DNA of 64,000 nucleotides from Seiridium cupressi (Eukaryota > Ascomycota > Sordariomycetes > Amphisphaeriales > Sporocadaceae), in NCBI GenBank assembly GCA_036674765.1, contig JARVKI010000093.1:1-64000 (forward strand), in the 5' to 3' direction. The notes beneath the pieces are model-generated. The model saw nothing but the letters and a program-made list of their open reading frames with translations, was not told the DNA's origin and did no database searches. Shown here in pieces: positions 1 to 11,000 of the stretch. The translations under genes were made by a program, and so were the position numbers. Position 1 is the stretch's first letter, and each line of letters begins with the position of its first letter.

Positions 1-82
1 TACTTTTTGGAAGCCTGTCGAGCTGGGGGGCCTGCACCGACTGGATTTTGTTGTTTACTTCCTGGCGTCAATATAGTCAACA

Positions 83-116
83 CCCCCCCCCCCCCCCCCA
101 AAAAAAAAAAAAAAAA
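83..116 (+). repeat. C17A17 homopolymer junction
   Basis: Seventeen C at 83-99 are followed directly by seventeen A at 100-116. The tract lies in what looks like the last intron of the translin gene, about 20 bases before the acceptor. Its length could be affected by sequencing or assembly error. Confidence 0.9.
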
Positions 117-136
117 TCACGGTACTGACGCTCCAG

Positions 137-445
137 GCAGTCCCCGTCAACCTTGAGGATCGTGATGCCTTCCATATCACCATCGAGGAGTACATCTTAT
201 CCCTGACTGATCTCACGGACGAGCTCAGCCGCCTCGCCATGAACTCAGTCACCATGGGCAACATCGACCTGACCGTCCGCATCAGCGCTTTCATCAAGGA
301 TTTGTTTGCGGGCTTCCAGCTTCTCAACCTCAAGAACGATGTCGTACGTCGCAAGATCGATGCAGTAAAGTATCACGTCAAGAAGGTGGAGGATGTCATC
401 TACGACTTATCCCTGAGAAACCTTATTCCCAAGACGGAGATTTAA
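137..445 (+). CDS. Translin, C-terminal exon (5' part lies outside the window)
   Basis: Translin is a single-strand RNA/DNA-binding octameric ring protein that, with Trax, forms the C3PO nuclease and acts in small-RNA and tRNA processing. The exon reads AVPVNLEDRDAFHITIEEY, then LTDELSRLAMNSVT, FIKDLFAGFQLLNLKND and VKKVEDVIYDLSLR, and ends with TAA at 443-445. These match the conserved helices of the translin C-terminus. The exon probably begins at 137 after a CTCCAG acceptor preceded by CTGAC; position 140/141 is an alternative. The C17A17 tract at 83-116 then falls inside the intron. Bases 1-76 probably hold intron or an earlier exon, but no frame there is convincing. The family is nearly certain; the 5' boundary is inferred. 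Confidence 0.85.
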   Translation, partial: AVPVNLEDRDAFHITIEEYILSLTDLTDELSRLAMNSVTMGNIDLTVRISAFIKDLFAGFQLLNLKNDVVRRKIDAVKYHVKKVEDVIYDLSLRNLIPKTEI

Positions 446-925
446 GCTGGACGGGCTTGCCGACACTGGGAGTTGTTACTGATATATGGCCGTAAAGCTA
501 TATGGGTGCCAGTTTACCATGTCACCATGTTAACCACGGAGTTTACATATTGAGTCTCGACAGCTTTTCCTTGAGGCTTGCCAGCGATCCAAGTAGTCAC
601 TGTCGTGGCAGATATAACTACTTCAGAGAGAAATAGAATAGGAATAAGACATTTACGAGCTTCTCTATCCGGTCATTATGTATTGCTGTCACTCTGAATT
701 CGTCGTTGACAAGCGCCGCTGTGCTCTGCCTGCGTTCAGATATCAACTTGCTAAAGATCGGAGTTTAGCGCTGCCGACAGCGACGCGGCGCACTATCGCT
801 ATCCGCGTCAACCCCTGGCAAAAGTTGTCCCGCTTCATCCTCAACCTTCGACACGGTCTTCAACTCACAACCTCGCCCAATTGGGTAGATCTGTATATCC
901 AATGCCTCTGTTAGATCCAGTCACC
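446..925. other. Intergenic: translin 3' end to GPI11
   Basis: This is a tandem intergenic stretch of 480 bp between the translin stop and the GPI11 start. CT-rich, CAACCTTCGA-like sequence just upstream of 926 fits a fungal promoter or 5' leader. I see no supported gene. Confidence 0.5.
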
Positions 926-1735
926 ATGTCGGCGCCCTCGGCCAAAGCTGGGGCATCGCAACCCTCGAAAGCCGCCGACAGCGAAGCGGCCACGAAGCCC
1001 GTTTCCATCCTACCGACCTCTCAAGCTCAGATTGTCCGACATGCCCATCCCGTACTTCTCGGCGGCTTCTTCTACGCCAGGTTCAATGCTCTCGTGCAAG
1101 ATCCTGTGGCCACGATGTGGAGCTCAGCTCCTGTCATTCTAGCAATCCAGATTGCATACACGATTCTGTGCCTCCCACCAGCAGGCGCCGACACCAGCAA
1201 GCCAGCAAAGAAGCTGCGACCTGGCGAGAAGAAGAAGTCCGGTGCTGACGGCGCCGGTCCCAATATCGCGGTGGTAAGTCTCTTTGTCCTACTTGAGTTT
1301 ACTACGTCCAAAGGCCTAGCTAACCACTTTACACCATAGACAACGACAGTCGCCCTTCTCCTGACCATATTCTCCGCCCTACCCCTTCACCTTGTCTTCG
1401 TCCTTTTCGGCGCGCCGTTCCTGACTCATCTATCCAACACTCTGCTCTGCTCGTTGCACCTCTCGCTTCTGGGATTGTACCCGATCTTCTACAGCCGCGG
1501 TGTTGATGCTAATGAGTGGCTCGAGATTCTGGGTGCCCGGGCGCCCTTCGACGAAGGGTTTGGAGGGCTATTGGGCGGCTGCTTAGGGGCGTGGCTCGGC
1601 GCCGTTCCTATCCCGCTTGATTGGGATCGGGAATGGCAAAAGTGGCCTGTTACAATACTTGTGGGTGTCTATGGAGGCTACGTCCTGGGAAAGCTTGTTG
1701 GCGGGACAGTGGCATATGGCAAGAGATTCGCATGA
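926..1735 (+). CDS. GPI11: GPI ethanolamine-phosphate transferase subunit GPI11 (PIG-F)
   Basis: This ER multipass protein partners with the GPI7 and GPI13 phosphoethanolamine transferases during GPI-anchor assembly. There are two exons, 926-1273 and 1340-1735, joined across a GTAAGT...CATAG intron of 66 nt at phase 0, giving 247 residues; yeast Gpi11 and human PIG-F have 219. The C-terminal block GAWLGAVPIPLDWDREWQKW is the hallmark of the PIG-F family and is followed by a last hydrophobic segment, VTILVGVYGGYVLGKLVG. Hydrophobic stretches after residue 60 and throughout exon 2 fit a multipass protein. The start at 926 (tcaccATGtc) is in good context; an in-frame ATG at 902 is an alternative. 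It converges with the serine hydrolase gene. Confidence 0.92.
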
Positions 1736-2203
1736 GGTCACGAGACGATGTATATGGTAGACCGATAAGTGGACTGAGCTGTATATCGTTGGATGGCGGT
1801 CGCGCTTGCTTTTCCGACTTGTGGTCCATTGAAGCACGATCTCTCTCAGATCGAGGCTCATGGTCTCGTATCCAAAGCGACGTGGTTGAGTTATTGTCAG
1901 ACCACCACAATGTTGGAAAGTACTTTCTAATGGTACAACAAGGGCTATCGCCTGCGGGAGATGAGTGCAGTAAAGTTCGATCTTGACATCCCGCTTGCCT
2001 GATAGAAGAACGAGATGGCTGGAACGACGATAACCATATCGCTAGCAGCCGACGGCCCTGTACAATATTGGAATGAGCTTTCATTAGACAGAGAGTCCAG
2101 CCAGCGAGTATTATGGTACCACAGTCTATAACTTGAGGCCAGAACGCCGATCCGATCTTGGAAGAATACGGACGAGGCGGGATAGTAGAATTAGGATTTT
2201 AGT
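1736..2203. other. Intergenic between convergent genes
   Basis: This is 468 bp between the GPI11 stop and the serine hydrolase stop and should contain both 3' UTRs. Short open frames here lack family features. Nothing else is seen. Confidence 0.5.
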
Positions 2204-3518
2204 CTAGAGTTTCGTCTTCACGCTACTATGACTATATACCGCTTCTTCAAAGGCTTTCATCAAAATTTCGATCTCCGGATCTGCCGATGGTAGTAATTGA
2301 CTGCCAAAGACGCCACATACTCCCGCAACGCGATCGACGAACTGTTCAGACGTTTGTCAGCTGTGAAGTTCCGATATGATTACAGGCAAGCCATCAATAC
2401 TCACCCACACAAGATTGGGAGCTCCGCTCCAAAACAACGCGCTTCTTTTCCGATATGCGTGGCTATCGCCATCAATCAGGATCCCCCCAAAACCCCAGTC
2501 ATACTCTCTAGTATTGGGGTAGTTTCCCACAGCCCACTCGGGATGCTCGAAGTTCGCTAGAAGAGCCGCTTTCGACGAGGGCGATAGCTGGGGCTTGAAC
2601 ATCATCTCTGTGGTCTCTTTCCCGAGCAGTCGCTCGTCATCCATCAGTAAGGAATGCACAATCTCCATATAATCGGTCATGGTCGCGAATGCGCCCTGGC
2701 CTCCCGCCGCCTCAACCAGACCCGCGCCTAGGTCGATCGGCTTACGTGACTGTACGGCTTTCCCCGTCTGCGAATCTCGGATGCTCATGGCGGCGCGCCT
2801 GGCCCTGAAATCCTTCAAGTGTGAGTCTGGCCAGAAGGTGATGTCCTTGAGTCCAAGAGGGTCCCAGATGTGCTTCTTCATGTATTCCTCGAGCGTCAAC
2901 CCGCTTAGCTTCTCGACGAGCTGGCCCGTCCAGTCCAGACTGCCGCCGTATGACCAACCTTCACCTGGCTGGTGCAGAAGTGGCGTGCCGAAACGCCCGT
3001 TGATGGTGGTGATTCCTGCCATCGGTAGTTTGTGGTATTCCTTGTACTGGTTTATCTCGGGATGCAGAAAGTCGTACCCGATTCCGGAACTGTGAGTAAG
3101 TAGCTGCCGGAACGTAATGGGGTATCTACGAGTCTCGGTGACGGGACTTCCGTCCTGCCGGAATCCTGTCACGACTTCCTGCTTTGCTAGGACAAGGAGC
3201 AATGGAGTGACATCATCGTCGAGAGCCACGATCTTGCGCTCTACGAGTTGGAGCGCGGCAATGGTGGTCATGAGCTTGGTCATGGAGGCTATTGTGAAGA
3301 CGGTATCCGGTGACATGGGCTTGACCTCGGGCGATATCTGTCGATTTCCAAAGGCGCGGACATAGTCCAAACTACCTGATCACTGTTAGCCCAGGTGTTC
3401 TTTGAAGATTTAAATCAGGCAAATGAAGATTACCTGACTTGTCCTTGGCTAGGAGTACGGCTCCAAGAATGGTGCCATTCTCTATTGCCTTGCCTATTAC
3501 TCCTTCGATGGATTCCAT
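2204..3518 (-). CDS. Beta-lactamase-fold serine hydrolase / transesterase (LovD-like)
   Basis: Three exons, 3518-3434, 3375-2405 and 2341-2204, give 397 residues, close to LovD-type acyltransferases and class C beta-lactamase-like esterases. The catalytic SxxK is S59-M-T-K62 in FTIASMTKLM, and the partner tyrosine lies in WSYGGSLDW (Tyr at about 171). The C-terminal exon, VAGVCGVFGSQLLPSADPE, carries the conserved glycine-rich end of the family. Introns are a GTAATC...ATCAG one of 58 nt and a GTGAGT...AACAG one of 63 nt. There is no signal peptide, so it is probably cytosolic. In fungi such proteins either transfer acyl groups in polyketide pathways or hydrolyse esters. No polyketide synthase is present here, so the substrate is unknown. 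It may or may not belong with the NRPS block 5 kb away. Confidence 0.88.
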
Positions 3519-4519
3519 AACAGTTGCTACTGAAAATTTGGAATAATAACTTGGTTTGTCTACATAGATTAGCTTGAGTTAGAGGACGGCAATGCTGTTT
3601 TGGTGTGAAAGTTGACCGGCTGAGCACAACGGCAAGGCGCCTATTGCCGAGATGGTTATAGTATTCCCCGCATTGGCCGGTAGATCGGTTCAACAACCAT
3701 GGTGAAGGCAATGTGGACAAGCGAATTGACAAATGGAGATGACGCCAGCACCAAATCTTCCAAGGGACATCTACGAGGTACTTATTGTCAGTCTGTGTGA
3801 TTATCCATTCAAGACTCGTTCCCATGTCACCACTAAAAATGATAATAACCAAGGACAAATTGGGGGTATGGGATGAATAACGTTTGGAGCTTTTCGGGAT
3901 CAAAGTTGGAATCTCTGACAATGCTCAGGTAGTCTTTAGGTTAGCTAATATGTCATGTTAATAAATATTACTCTGAATGGAAGACCAAGAGCATGGCGTT
4001 ATTGTATGCAAGTCATGGCCAGGATCGACGCATGATGGACGATTCCGTCCATCTACCTACATGTAGTCTCGCAACCCCTTGGTCCTACGCAAGAACTTTA
4101 TGTTAACGGTCGGTTGTTTTAACATGGAACAAATCACCTAGGATGATTCCGGGTCAAGAATCTTCTCCGCGGGGACAGAGTATGTGCTTTACGGTGTGAT
4201 TGACTATCTACTCACAGGTCAAACCTGCTGTGGTCCCGAGACGGTACCATTATGTAGATCCTTTTCGCTCTGGAGATGGAAGGAGAAGATACCCCGATAC
4301 AAGAATATCAGTAGACGTGGCTCACTGATTCTTATCGCATGTTCCCCGGACAATGAAGGCCATGAAGGTCGCCAAAGGATCGGGTCTGTGACTACATGAA
4401 CAACTGATTTTCGGGTTTCGTATTTTCAGTTTCGTCATCTGAATCTTTGTCTGAACACCAGGTGCGATGGCAAGCCGAAGAAAACCAAATGGCCCTCGAT
4501 CGTCGGTCTGGGAAGCAGC
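3519..4519. other. Intergenic, no supported gene
   Basis: About 1 kb upstream of the serine hydrolase and downstream of the SANT-like gene. A 163-codon minus-strand open frame at 3430-3921 largely overlaps the first exon and intron in another frame and has no domain. I reject it and see nothing else. Confidence 0.45.
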
Positions 4520-5252
4520 CTAGTGCTCGTCGTTCTCAAACTCATCATCCTGGTCAGACAAGTTGGCCGTGGCGAGCTTGCCAGCTGTTTTGATCTTCTT
4601 CGAAACAACAGGAGCCGACTCCTCGTCATCAGCCTCGGCGGATGTGCTGGGATGAGAAGCTGCAGTCTTGGCCTTGGGAGCCTTGCGCTTGCGAGCGACA
4701 GTGACCTTGGCAGCCTTGTCGGCTTGGGCAGTCCCGGTTTCACCGTTCTTCGAGTTCTTGAACTCCTTGAAGATGGTCTTGGACCATCGCTGACTGCAAG
4801 TTAAACAAGTCAGCAAATTTCTCGATGTGGTGTCGTCAACGTGGGCACATGAGTTGTATTGAGACTTGTAATTTTGGAAAGAGAAACACCAAGTAGCTCT
4901 GTCGATGTCTTGCATAGCTAAAATGAAGAGAAAAAAAGAACTGTAAATTTTACTCACTTCATAGCATCTTTGCTGAAGTCGTGACCCCACGAATCCATCT
5001 CTGCATCAAAGAGTTAGCAATTGCCTAAACGAATGATTACCAGAAACCTTGGGAAGGAATTTGAAAAATGTCTTGATTCCCAAGACACTGATTTCGACCG
5101 AGATCCTTGTCCAATTAGATAGGAAGGGACACAATGTGGTACTTACGCTGCTTGATGAGCTCCCACGAGACCTTGAGGGGACCGTCGCCCTTGACGGTGA
5201 GCAGGATCGCGAAGATCAAGTCTCTGTCGGACTTGTCGTCCCACTTGCCCAT
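4520..5252 (-). CDS. Small SANT/Myb-like basic protein, hypothetical
   Basis: Three exons, 5252-5147, 5000-4958 and 4793-4520, predict 140 residues. The N-terminal half reads MGKWDDKSDRDLIFAILL, then SWELIKQQM and QRWSKTIFKEFKN. The tryptophan spacing and the 'DRDLLLAIL ... W ... QRW' pattern resemble the short Myb/SANT-like helix bundle found in many small fungal nuclear proteins. The C-terminal half is a basic KRKAPKAK stretch, a serine-rich linker and an acidic tail (DQDDEFENDEH), suggesting a chromatin- or nucleic-acid-associated protein. Splice donors are GTAAGT and GTGAGT, acceptors ATGCAG and TTGCAG. The function is not known; SANT-like is inferred from tryptophan spacing only. Confidence 0.65.
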
Positions 5253-6273
5253 GTTTGCGGAATGTCTCGTCGATGCTCTCCAGTTGGTGTTATTGTGATG
5301 GTGACCGGGTCGTCGCGTGAGAATTGCTGCCTCAAGGTTAGAGTAAAAGATCATTGAAACTAAGAAGCGCGCTTTTCTTACCGAGGCGCTCGTTTGTATA
5401 TGTACCTGTTCCAACCCGACCTTAACCAAGTAGAAGACCGTCGAAACTGAGGCGCGCGTGTTGGTTGCCGAGTGAAAAATGGCAGCTGCAGTGCCTGGCA
5501 CAAGTAATGGGTCTGTTGGCCGTTGTGGTGAATGGTCGATATGGTGCGAAGATTTCCGACCCAAGGAATTTTTGTTTGGGAGGCAAGATGTGTAAAGAAG
5601 TCGCAAAAAAGCCGGATCGTCGGTCCAGAGAATCCTCTGAGTGGGATGCGTAAAGTAGTCGCTGTTGCCCGGCAGAAAATTTGAATCGTCGACCTAAAGA
5701 ATCTTTGCTCGGCGGTGAGATGGGTGAATTTAGTCGTCGTTGCGTGGCGGAAAAGAATTGTTATACGACTTCACAGGGAAATCTAGTCAATTCCAGGCAA
5801 CACTTGCAGATTTATGGCTGGAGTGACAATCCGAAATCGGGTCATTCTACTATCGATTAACAATAATGAGCCGCCGAACAATTCATCTAGCCATTCAATA
5901 GTGAGTGGCATGGCAACTAGATCACCAGCACTTGTGTAGAACGGCTGAAACCTCCCCAGTCCTAGGCGAACGTGTTATCGGCCAGTATGGCGCCTCCAGT
6001 GTGGATATAAAGATGGTCATCTATGACCAGTCTCGGGTCACACCGGACATTGCTCTTGTTAGGAGGACTGGGGACTTGAAGGCCTATTTTGGTATCGAAC
6101 AATATTTCTACAGTATTTCTCTCTTGGTAGAGGTTTGACTAACAGTGATACTGGTATAACAATGGTTCCTACTTTTTGTTCTTCACCAGAGCTGCAAGAG
6201 TTTCCTCTTGGAAGGTGGAAAATATTGGCAAGTTGGCCACCTTGCCAAACATGATTGTGGAGATGTTGCCCCT
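5253..6273. other. Intergenic: promoter of the SANT-like gene and 3' side of the cupin gene
   Basis: About 1 kb. Apart from the diverged tandem repeat at 5550-5754, I see no coding region; the short frames have no recognisable domain. Confidence 0.45.
5550..5754. repeat. Three diverged tandem copies of a 64-72 bp unit
   Basis: Units start near 5550, 5614 and 5683. Each has a TCGTCGGTCC/TCCGACCC-like head, an AAAGAATC/GAGAATCC block, a GTAAAG(T/A)AGTCG-like block and a GGCGGAAAA/GGCAGAAAA end. Copies differ by substitutions and small indels. No coding potential was seen. Confidence 0.55.
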
Positions 6274-6969
6274 TCAACGACTATACTCTTGATAGATGCC
6301 CTTCCTGCCGGCGCAGAAACCAGCGAAAACATTCAGCCTTAACCAGCCCTTGGTTACAATCGTCTGAGCCCACATCGGCCACCGGTACTGGTCCAAGAAC
6401 ACGGGCCAATTATCACATCTCCAGAATAGAGACATTAATTCCACCTGAAGCATGCACTCCTGCCAGTACTTACTTAGCCATGCCATCTGCTGCTCGTCCT
6501 TGCTTGCCGCCTCCTGTTGCTTCACGAAATCAAGAACCATCCCATTCAGGTTCCTAAAGAAAACTTCCTTTGCCCCATCCCCCGGGTGTGTCCACTCTCT
6601 CACCACCAGATCTTCCTCTCCATTTGCAGCCCGACTCCGTCGCCATTCGTGCACCGCACCCCGGGGCACCGTGACAATGCCATCGTCTCTTGTCACGGAT
6701 GGCAACACGGCGCCCGAGAGGGTGATTTCAGCAGCTCCAGAGAGAACCCGTAGAAATTCCGTGTGGGTTTCATGCCAATGTGGGCCAGATGTCCAAGTGG
6801 ATTTTGGCGGGAGCGTGATGGTTGCCTGGTTCGGGATCGAAAGATCATATGTCACTGCTGCAGGCGCAGGACGTGAGAAAATAGTTTGAGTGGTGTAGTC
6901 AGTGCGCTGGGGCATTGCAAACGCTTGGGGTTTCGCTTCAAACAGTGAACAGGTCAGTAAAAACACCAC
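6274..6969 (-). CDS. Cupin-domain protein
   Basis: A small beta-barrel cupin of up to 231 residues. Cupin motif 1 is visible as GPHWHETHTEFLRVLSG (HxH, Glu, Gly) and motif 2 as GIVTVPRGAVHEW, so the usual metal ligands (two His, Glu, His) are present. The likely start is the ATG at 6915 (MPQRTDY); the upstream ATG at 6969 adds 18 hydrophobic residues that are probably leader. A 51-nt intron at 6419-6469 (GTACTG...GGAG) may be spliced out, giving a direct join to CDNWPVFLDQY; the frame is open either way. It is transcribed divergently from the ABCC transporter 1.1 kb away, so a shared promoter region is possible. Cupins of this type act as oxygenases, isomerases or binding proteins; the substrate is unknown. 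Confidence 0.75.
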   Translation of the reverse strand: MVFLLTCSLFEAKPQAFAMPQRTDYTTQTIFSRPAPAAVTYDLSIPNQATITLPPKSTWTSGPHWHETHTEFLRVLSGAAEITLSGAVLPSVTRDDGIVTVPRGAVHEWRRSRAANGEEDLVVREWTHPGDGAKEVFFRNLNGMVLDFVKQQEAASKDEQQMAWLSKYWQECMLQVELMSLFWRCDNWPVFLDQYRWPMWAQTIVTKGWLRLNVFAGFCAGRKGIYQEYSR

Positions 6970-8096
6970 AAGAGATTACAGTCGACGGCCCACGGCTGAA
7001 TGCTTGATCGCGATCTTGGGAGCGGCGATGTCTATAGTCATTTTACTAAGCAGAGATTGCTGACACGTAAAGTTTCCGATCATGGTGCCAAGTCTCGAGC
7101 TAGCTGTTCTGCACTACTGTAAGTATGTCAATCCTGGAAAGCTACACATGTAGTTCATCCTTCGTGGGTATGAACTAACCTCTACTACACATTGAGGGCT
7201 AATCTATTGAGGCAACTTCCTCTTGGAAGAAGCTGTGCGCATACCTGTAACCTACCATCCGTATTTTCCCCGCGATCGCGCATGGTTCGGCCACGTCACA
7301 TAAGAACGCAGCTCTTGGCTTGCGGGTGCTGTCAATTTACTACACTGGTGGCAGTCGAATTAAGCTATTGGTGACAACCTCGTGTCAGCAGCTACTTTCC
7401 GCTGGAACCTAGGTCTTCTGCAAGTTAGTGGCACAGCAAATATCCAGCATCAGCCTCGGATATCGCATCATTCTTAGCGTCTATATTGCTTCATAATAGC
7501 TGTCTGTGTACGTTCTGCTGACCTCTCGTCAGCTTGCCATGGTGATCACGCTCACCAATTCATCGTGAATAAAGCAGCACACAGTGCGGGACACTGTTCC
7601 CCGCGTCTAAGATGGACGCTCATCTGCAGGGGTTGAAACTCACGATACCACACTCAGCAGGGGGAGCCGACGGCTGGTCGCCCGCCTCGATGCGCTCGCT
7701 CCGCTCATGTATTCTGTCGAGGCTAGAACCGGAGGATCCGGGGCGTGGCTTGATCAACACTTTTGTTGGCTGCCAGTACGGTGAGCAACAGAGGTGACGC
7801 AGCTTCGACAGACCAATGCCATCTCAATTATGCACCATTGGTTCGAATACCTCGGTCCAGGCAAGGGCTCGTTGCAGTAGGATTTGTGGTTGGTGTGGAG
7901 ATTCCCATACCGGAGTGGAGCAACATGTTCAGGGGCGACATGCGGTCTGTCGGCAACGGAGCGCCTCAATGTCTAAAAGTACCTTGAGGTCATTGGTGAT
8001 GTGGTATTGAGGCTATCTATTGCGAATCGGCATGCACTCGATTCATGTAGTGTGTTCAACGTGGGCACTTTGAGACCAACTCTTCCATCATCTCTC
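6970..8096. other. Divergent intergenic region between cupin and ABCC transporter
   Basis: About 1.1 kb that should contain both promoters. It includes CACAGTGCGGGA at 7580-7591, which recurs upstream of the NRPS. That copy overlaps an imperfect inverted repeat, GCGGG-acactgtt-CCCCGC, at about 7586-7604. Short frames here are not coding by appearance. Confidence 0.5.
7580..7591 (+). promoter_or_regulatory. CACAGTGCGGGA word upstream of the ABC transporter
   Basis: This 12-bp word lies about 505 bp before the ABCC start and is repeated exactly about 290 bp before the NRPS start (13215-13226). It could be a binding site of a cluster regulator, but two copies among about 1.9 kb of upstream DNA could also be chance. 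Confidence 0.25.
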
Positions 8097-11000
8097 ATGG
8101 AGCTCTCAAGGTGCGATAGCGATACCACATTCGGTCCATCAGTGCAGGGCTGTCGGGATGATTTTGATTTCACCATCACATTCGAAAACATCATATTCTC
8201 TATACTGCCTTCCTCAGTCTTCATTGCTCTCTCGCTCCTTCGAGCAATATACTTGGTTCGCAGGCCTGTCATAGTGAAAAATGCACTGCTGGAGAGCGCA
8301 AAATTGGTATGCGATCTGCTCTTCTACGTCATAAATGCTAATCCTCTGCATAGATATCTACGATAGCATACGCCGCGCTTCAAATCTACCTAGTGGTATT
8401 GAACACTAGTGCTATAGGGTTACAATCACTGCCTGTTGCCTCCGCCTCCTTGACACTCGTTGCCGCACTCTGTGTGGTTTTTATCTCGGTCCTCGAACAA
8501 AGTCGAGCCCCACGACCATCAGTTCTTTTGAGCGCCTACTTGCTGTTGACGGTTCTTTGTGATGTTTCTCAAACAAGAACAATATGGCTTGCAACTATCG
8601 GCTCTGGGGAGGCTTCTCTTCCACGGGCATGGACTGCTTCTACTGTTCTGAAAGGGGTTCTTCTTCTGCTTGAATCCCAGAATAAATCACGATGGATCAA
8701 ATGGGACGCCAAGAGTCATAGCCCAGAAGAGTCGAACGGCCTTTTCGGCCTCGGAGCTTTCTTTTGGCTGAACAAGTTATTCTTCTCGGGTTATAGGAAA
8801 ATTCTCTATGTGGATGACCTCTATCCTCTAGACCAGACCATGGCAACGACTGGATTGCAACACCGCTTGCTCGACCATCTTAAAACCGCCGAGTCCAAAA
8901 GGCTTAAGCATGGCTTTGGGCTCTCCAAGGCTCTAGTACGAACATTGGCTATACCACTTTTACTCCCTGTGGCTCCTAGATGCGCTCTGCTTGCTTTCAA
9001 GTTCTGCCAGCCGTTCCTTATGCGCACTTTGTTGGACTATTTACAGCAACCAGTTGATGCGACATCGAAGAATGTTGGTTTCGGTTTGATAGGCGCAACA
9101 ATCCTTATTTATTGCGGCATAGCACTCTCGACCTCATTCTACTGGTATTTCCACGAGCGCACTCTCTGTATGTCTCGCGGTTGTCTGGTCGGTGCTATTT
9201 ACAAGAAGACCACCGAAACTAAGCTATCGTCAGCCACCGACGCTGCTACAATCACATTAATGAGCTCGGATGTCGAGCGCATACGACTCGGTTTTCTCAA
9301 CCTGCACGAGTTTTGGGCCAACACTATTGAGGTGGCGTTGGCTAGTTGGCTGCTGCATCGCCAACTAGGTGCAGCCTTTGCCGCACCCTTGGTTGTCGTT
9401 ATTTGCTGTATCGCAGCAGGAGCATATACCAACAGGTTTACCGGCCGGAGACAACGGCAATGGATGAGTAGGATCCAGAAGAGAGTCGGCCTGACAGCTA
9501 GTGTTATATCACACATGAAACATCTGAAGATCTCGGGTCTTGCAGGCCCAGTTGAAAAGCTCATTCAGGACATGCGGGTCGACGAATTGAAAACGGCATC
9601 GAAGTTCCGCATCATCTATGTTCTCGTCATCACCTTCGGGTACATCCCTACAGCGCTCTGCCCTGTCATGACTTTTGCCTTTACTTCACGGACCCTGGAC
9701 GTCTCAACTATCTTTACCTCCATGTCGTACCTCTTACTTCTTGCCGATCCTCTGGGTTACCTTTTCCAGAACACGCCCAACCTCTTAGCTGCATTTGCCT
9801 GTCTAGATAGAATTCAAACCTTTCTGGAACTCGAACCAAGGTCCGACTACCGCGTGCAGGCGCCAATGCAGCCGAAAGGGTTGGAAGTGGAAGACAGCTC
9901 AGACATAGATGAGTCAAAGATGGGGCCGGGGGCGGAAATCAGCATCCGGCAGGCCAACTTCGGCTGGCAACCTGACAAGACCATTTTGTCAGATATTGAC
10001 CTAGATATTCCTACAGCTGGTTTCACCATGATTGTAGGAGCCGTAGGCTCGGGAAAGACATCACTCTGTAAAGCACTATTGGGAGAACTGCCTATTCTCA
10101 GTGGCCAAGTAATTGCTGCTCCTGGGCTGTTATCAAAAAGAATAGCATACTGCGATCAGTCCCCATATCTGACCAACGCCACTATACGCGAGAATATCAT
10201 TGGATTCTCGAAATATGATCCAGCAACTTATAACGAGGTCGTGCGTGCTGCTGCACTAGATGTTGACTTTTCTACACTCCCACTGGCGGATCAGACCAAG
10301 GTCGGCAGCGATGGTGTTGCTTTGAGTGGCGGCCAAAAACAGCGAGTCTCGATTGCAAGAGCACTATATGCTGGCACAGACGTTTTCATATTTGATGATA
10401 TACTAAGCGGACTGGATGCAGATACGGGAGATCAGGTCTTCTTCAAGGTTTTCGGCCCTGGCGGCTACTTAAGAAGCAGAGGTGCGACGACAGTTCTATG
10501 TACACACAACTCAACGCATCTTCCTTACACCGACCACATTATCACTTTAGGCGCAGGTGGTTTTGTTGTCGAGCAAGGTAGCTTTCAACAGCTTACCAAC
10601 AATGTGGCCGAGAACCACGATTTTGGTGTGCAACAGACCTATAATGACCCCCAGCTTGAATCCACTGATTTGGAGGAGAGTCGTCAAACGTTAGCTGTGT
10701 CGGATGCCGCAATCGGGCTGCCATCAACTGCCTTGGGCGACGATAATCGCATGAAGGGCGATCCAACAGTATACCGGTATTACTTGTCGACTCTCGGTAT
10801 GAGGTCCTTTATTGCCTTTGTGGTGTTTGGTCTTGGCTGGGGCTTCTTCTACAACTGGGGCAATGTGTGGCTCAAGTTTTGGTCAGAGGACGTGTCCTCG
10901 TCGAGTCCCAAACGATCAAACTCGTTCTACATTGGACTATACGCCCTGTTCCAGATGACTTATGTTCTGTCTATGTTTTTCGTTTTCCTGATCTGCTTTA

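Noticed and set aside
678..914. 78-codon plus-strand frame upstream of GPI11
   Set aside because: It has no domain, is Arg-rich by composition and lies in what looks like the GPI11 promoter and leader.
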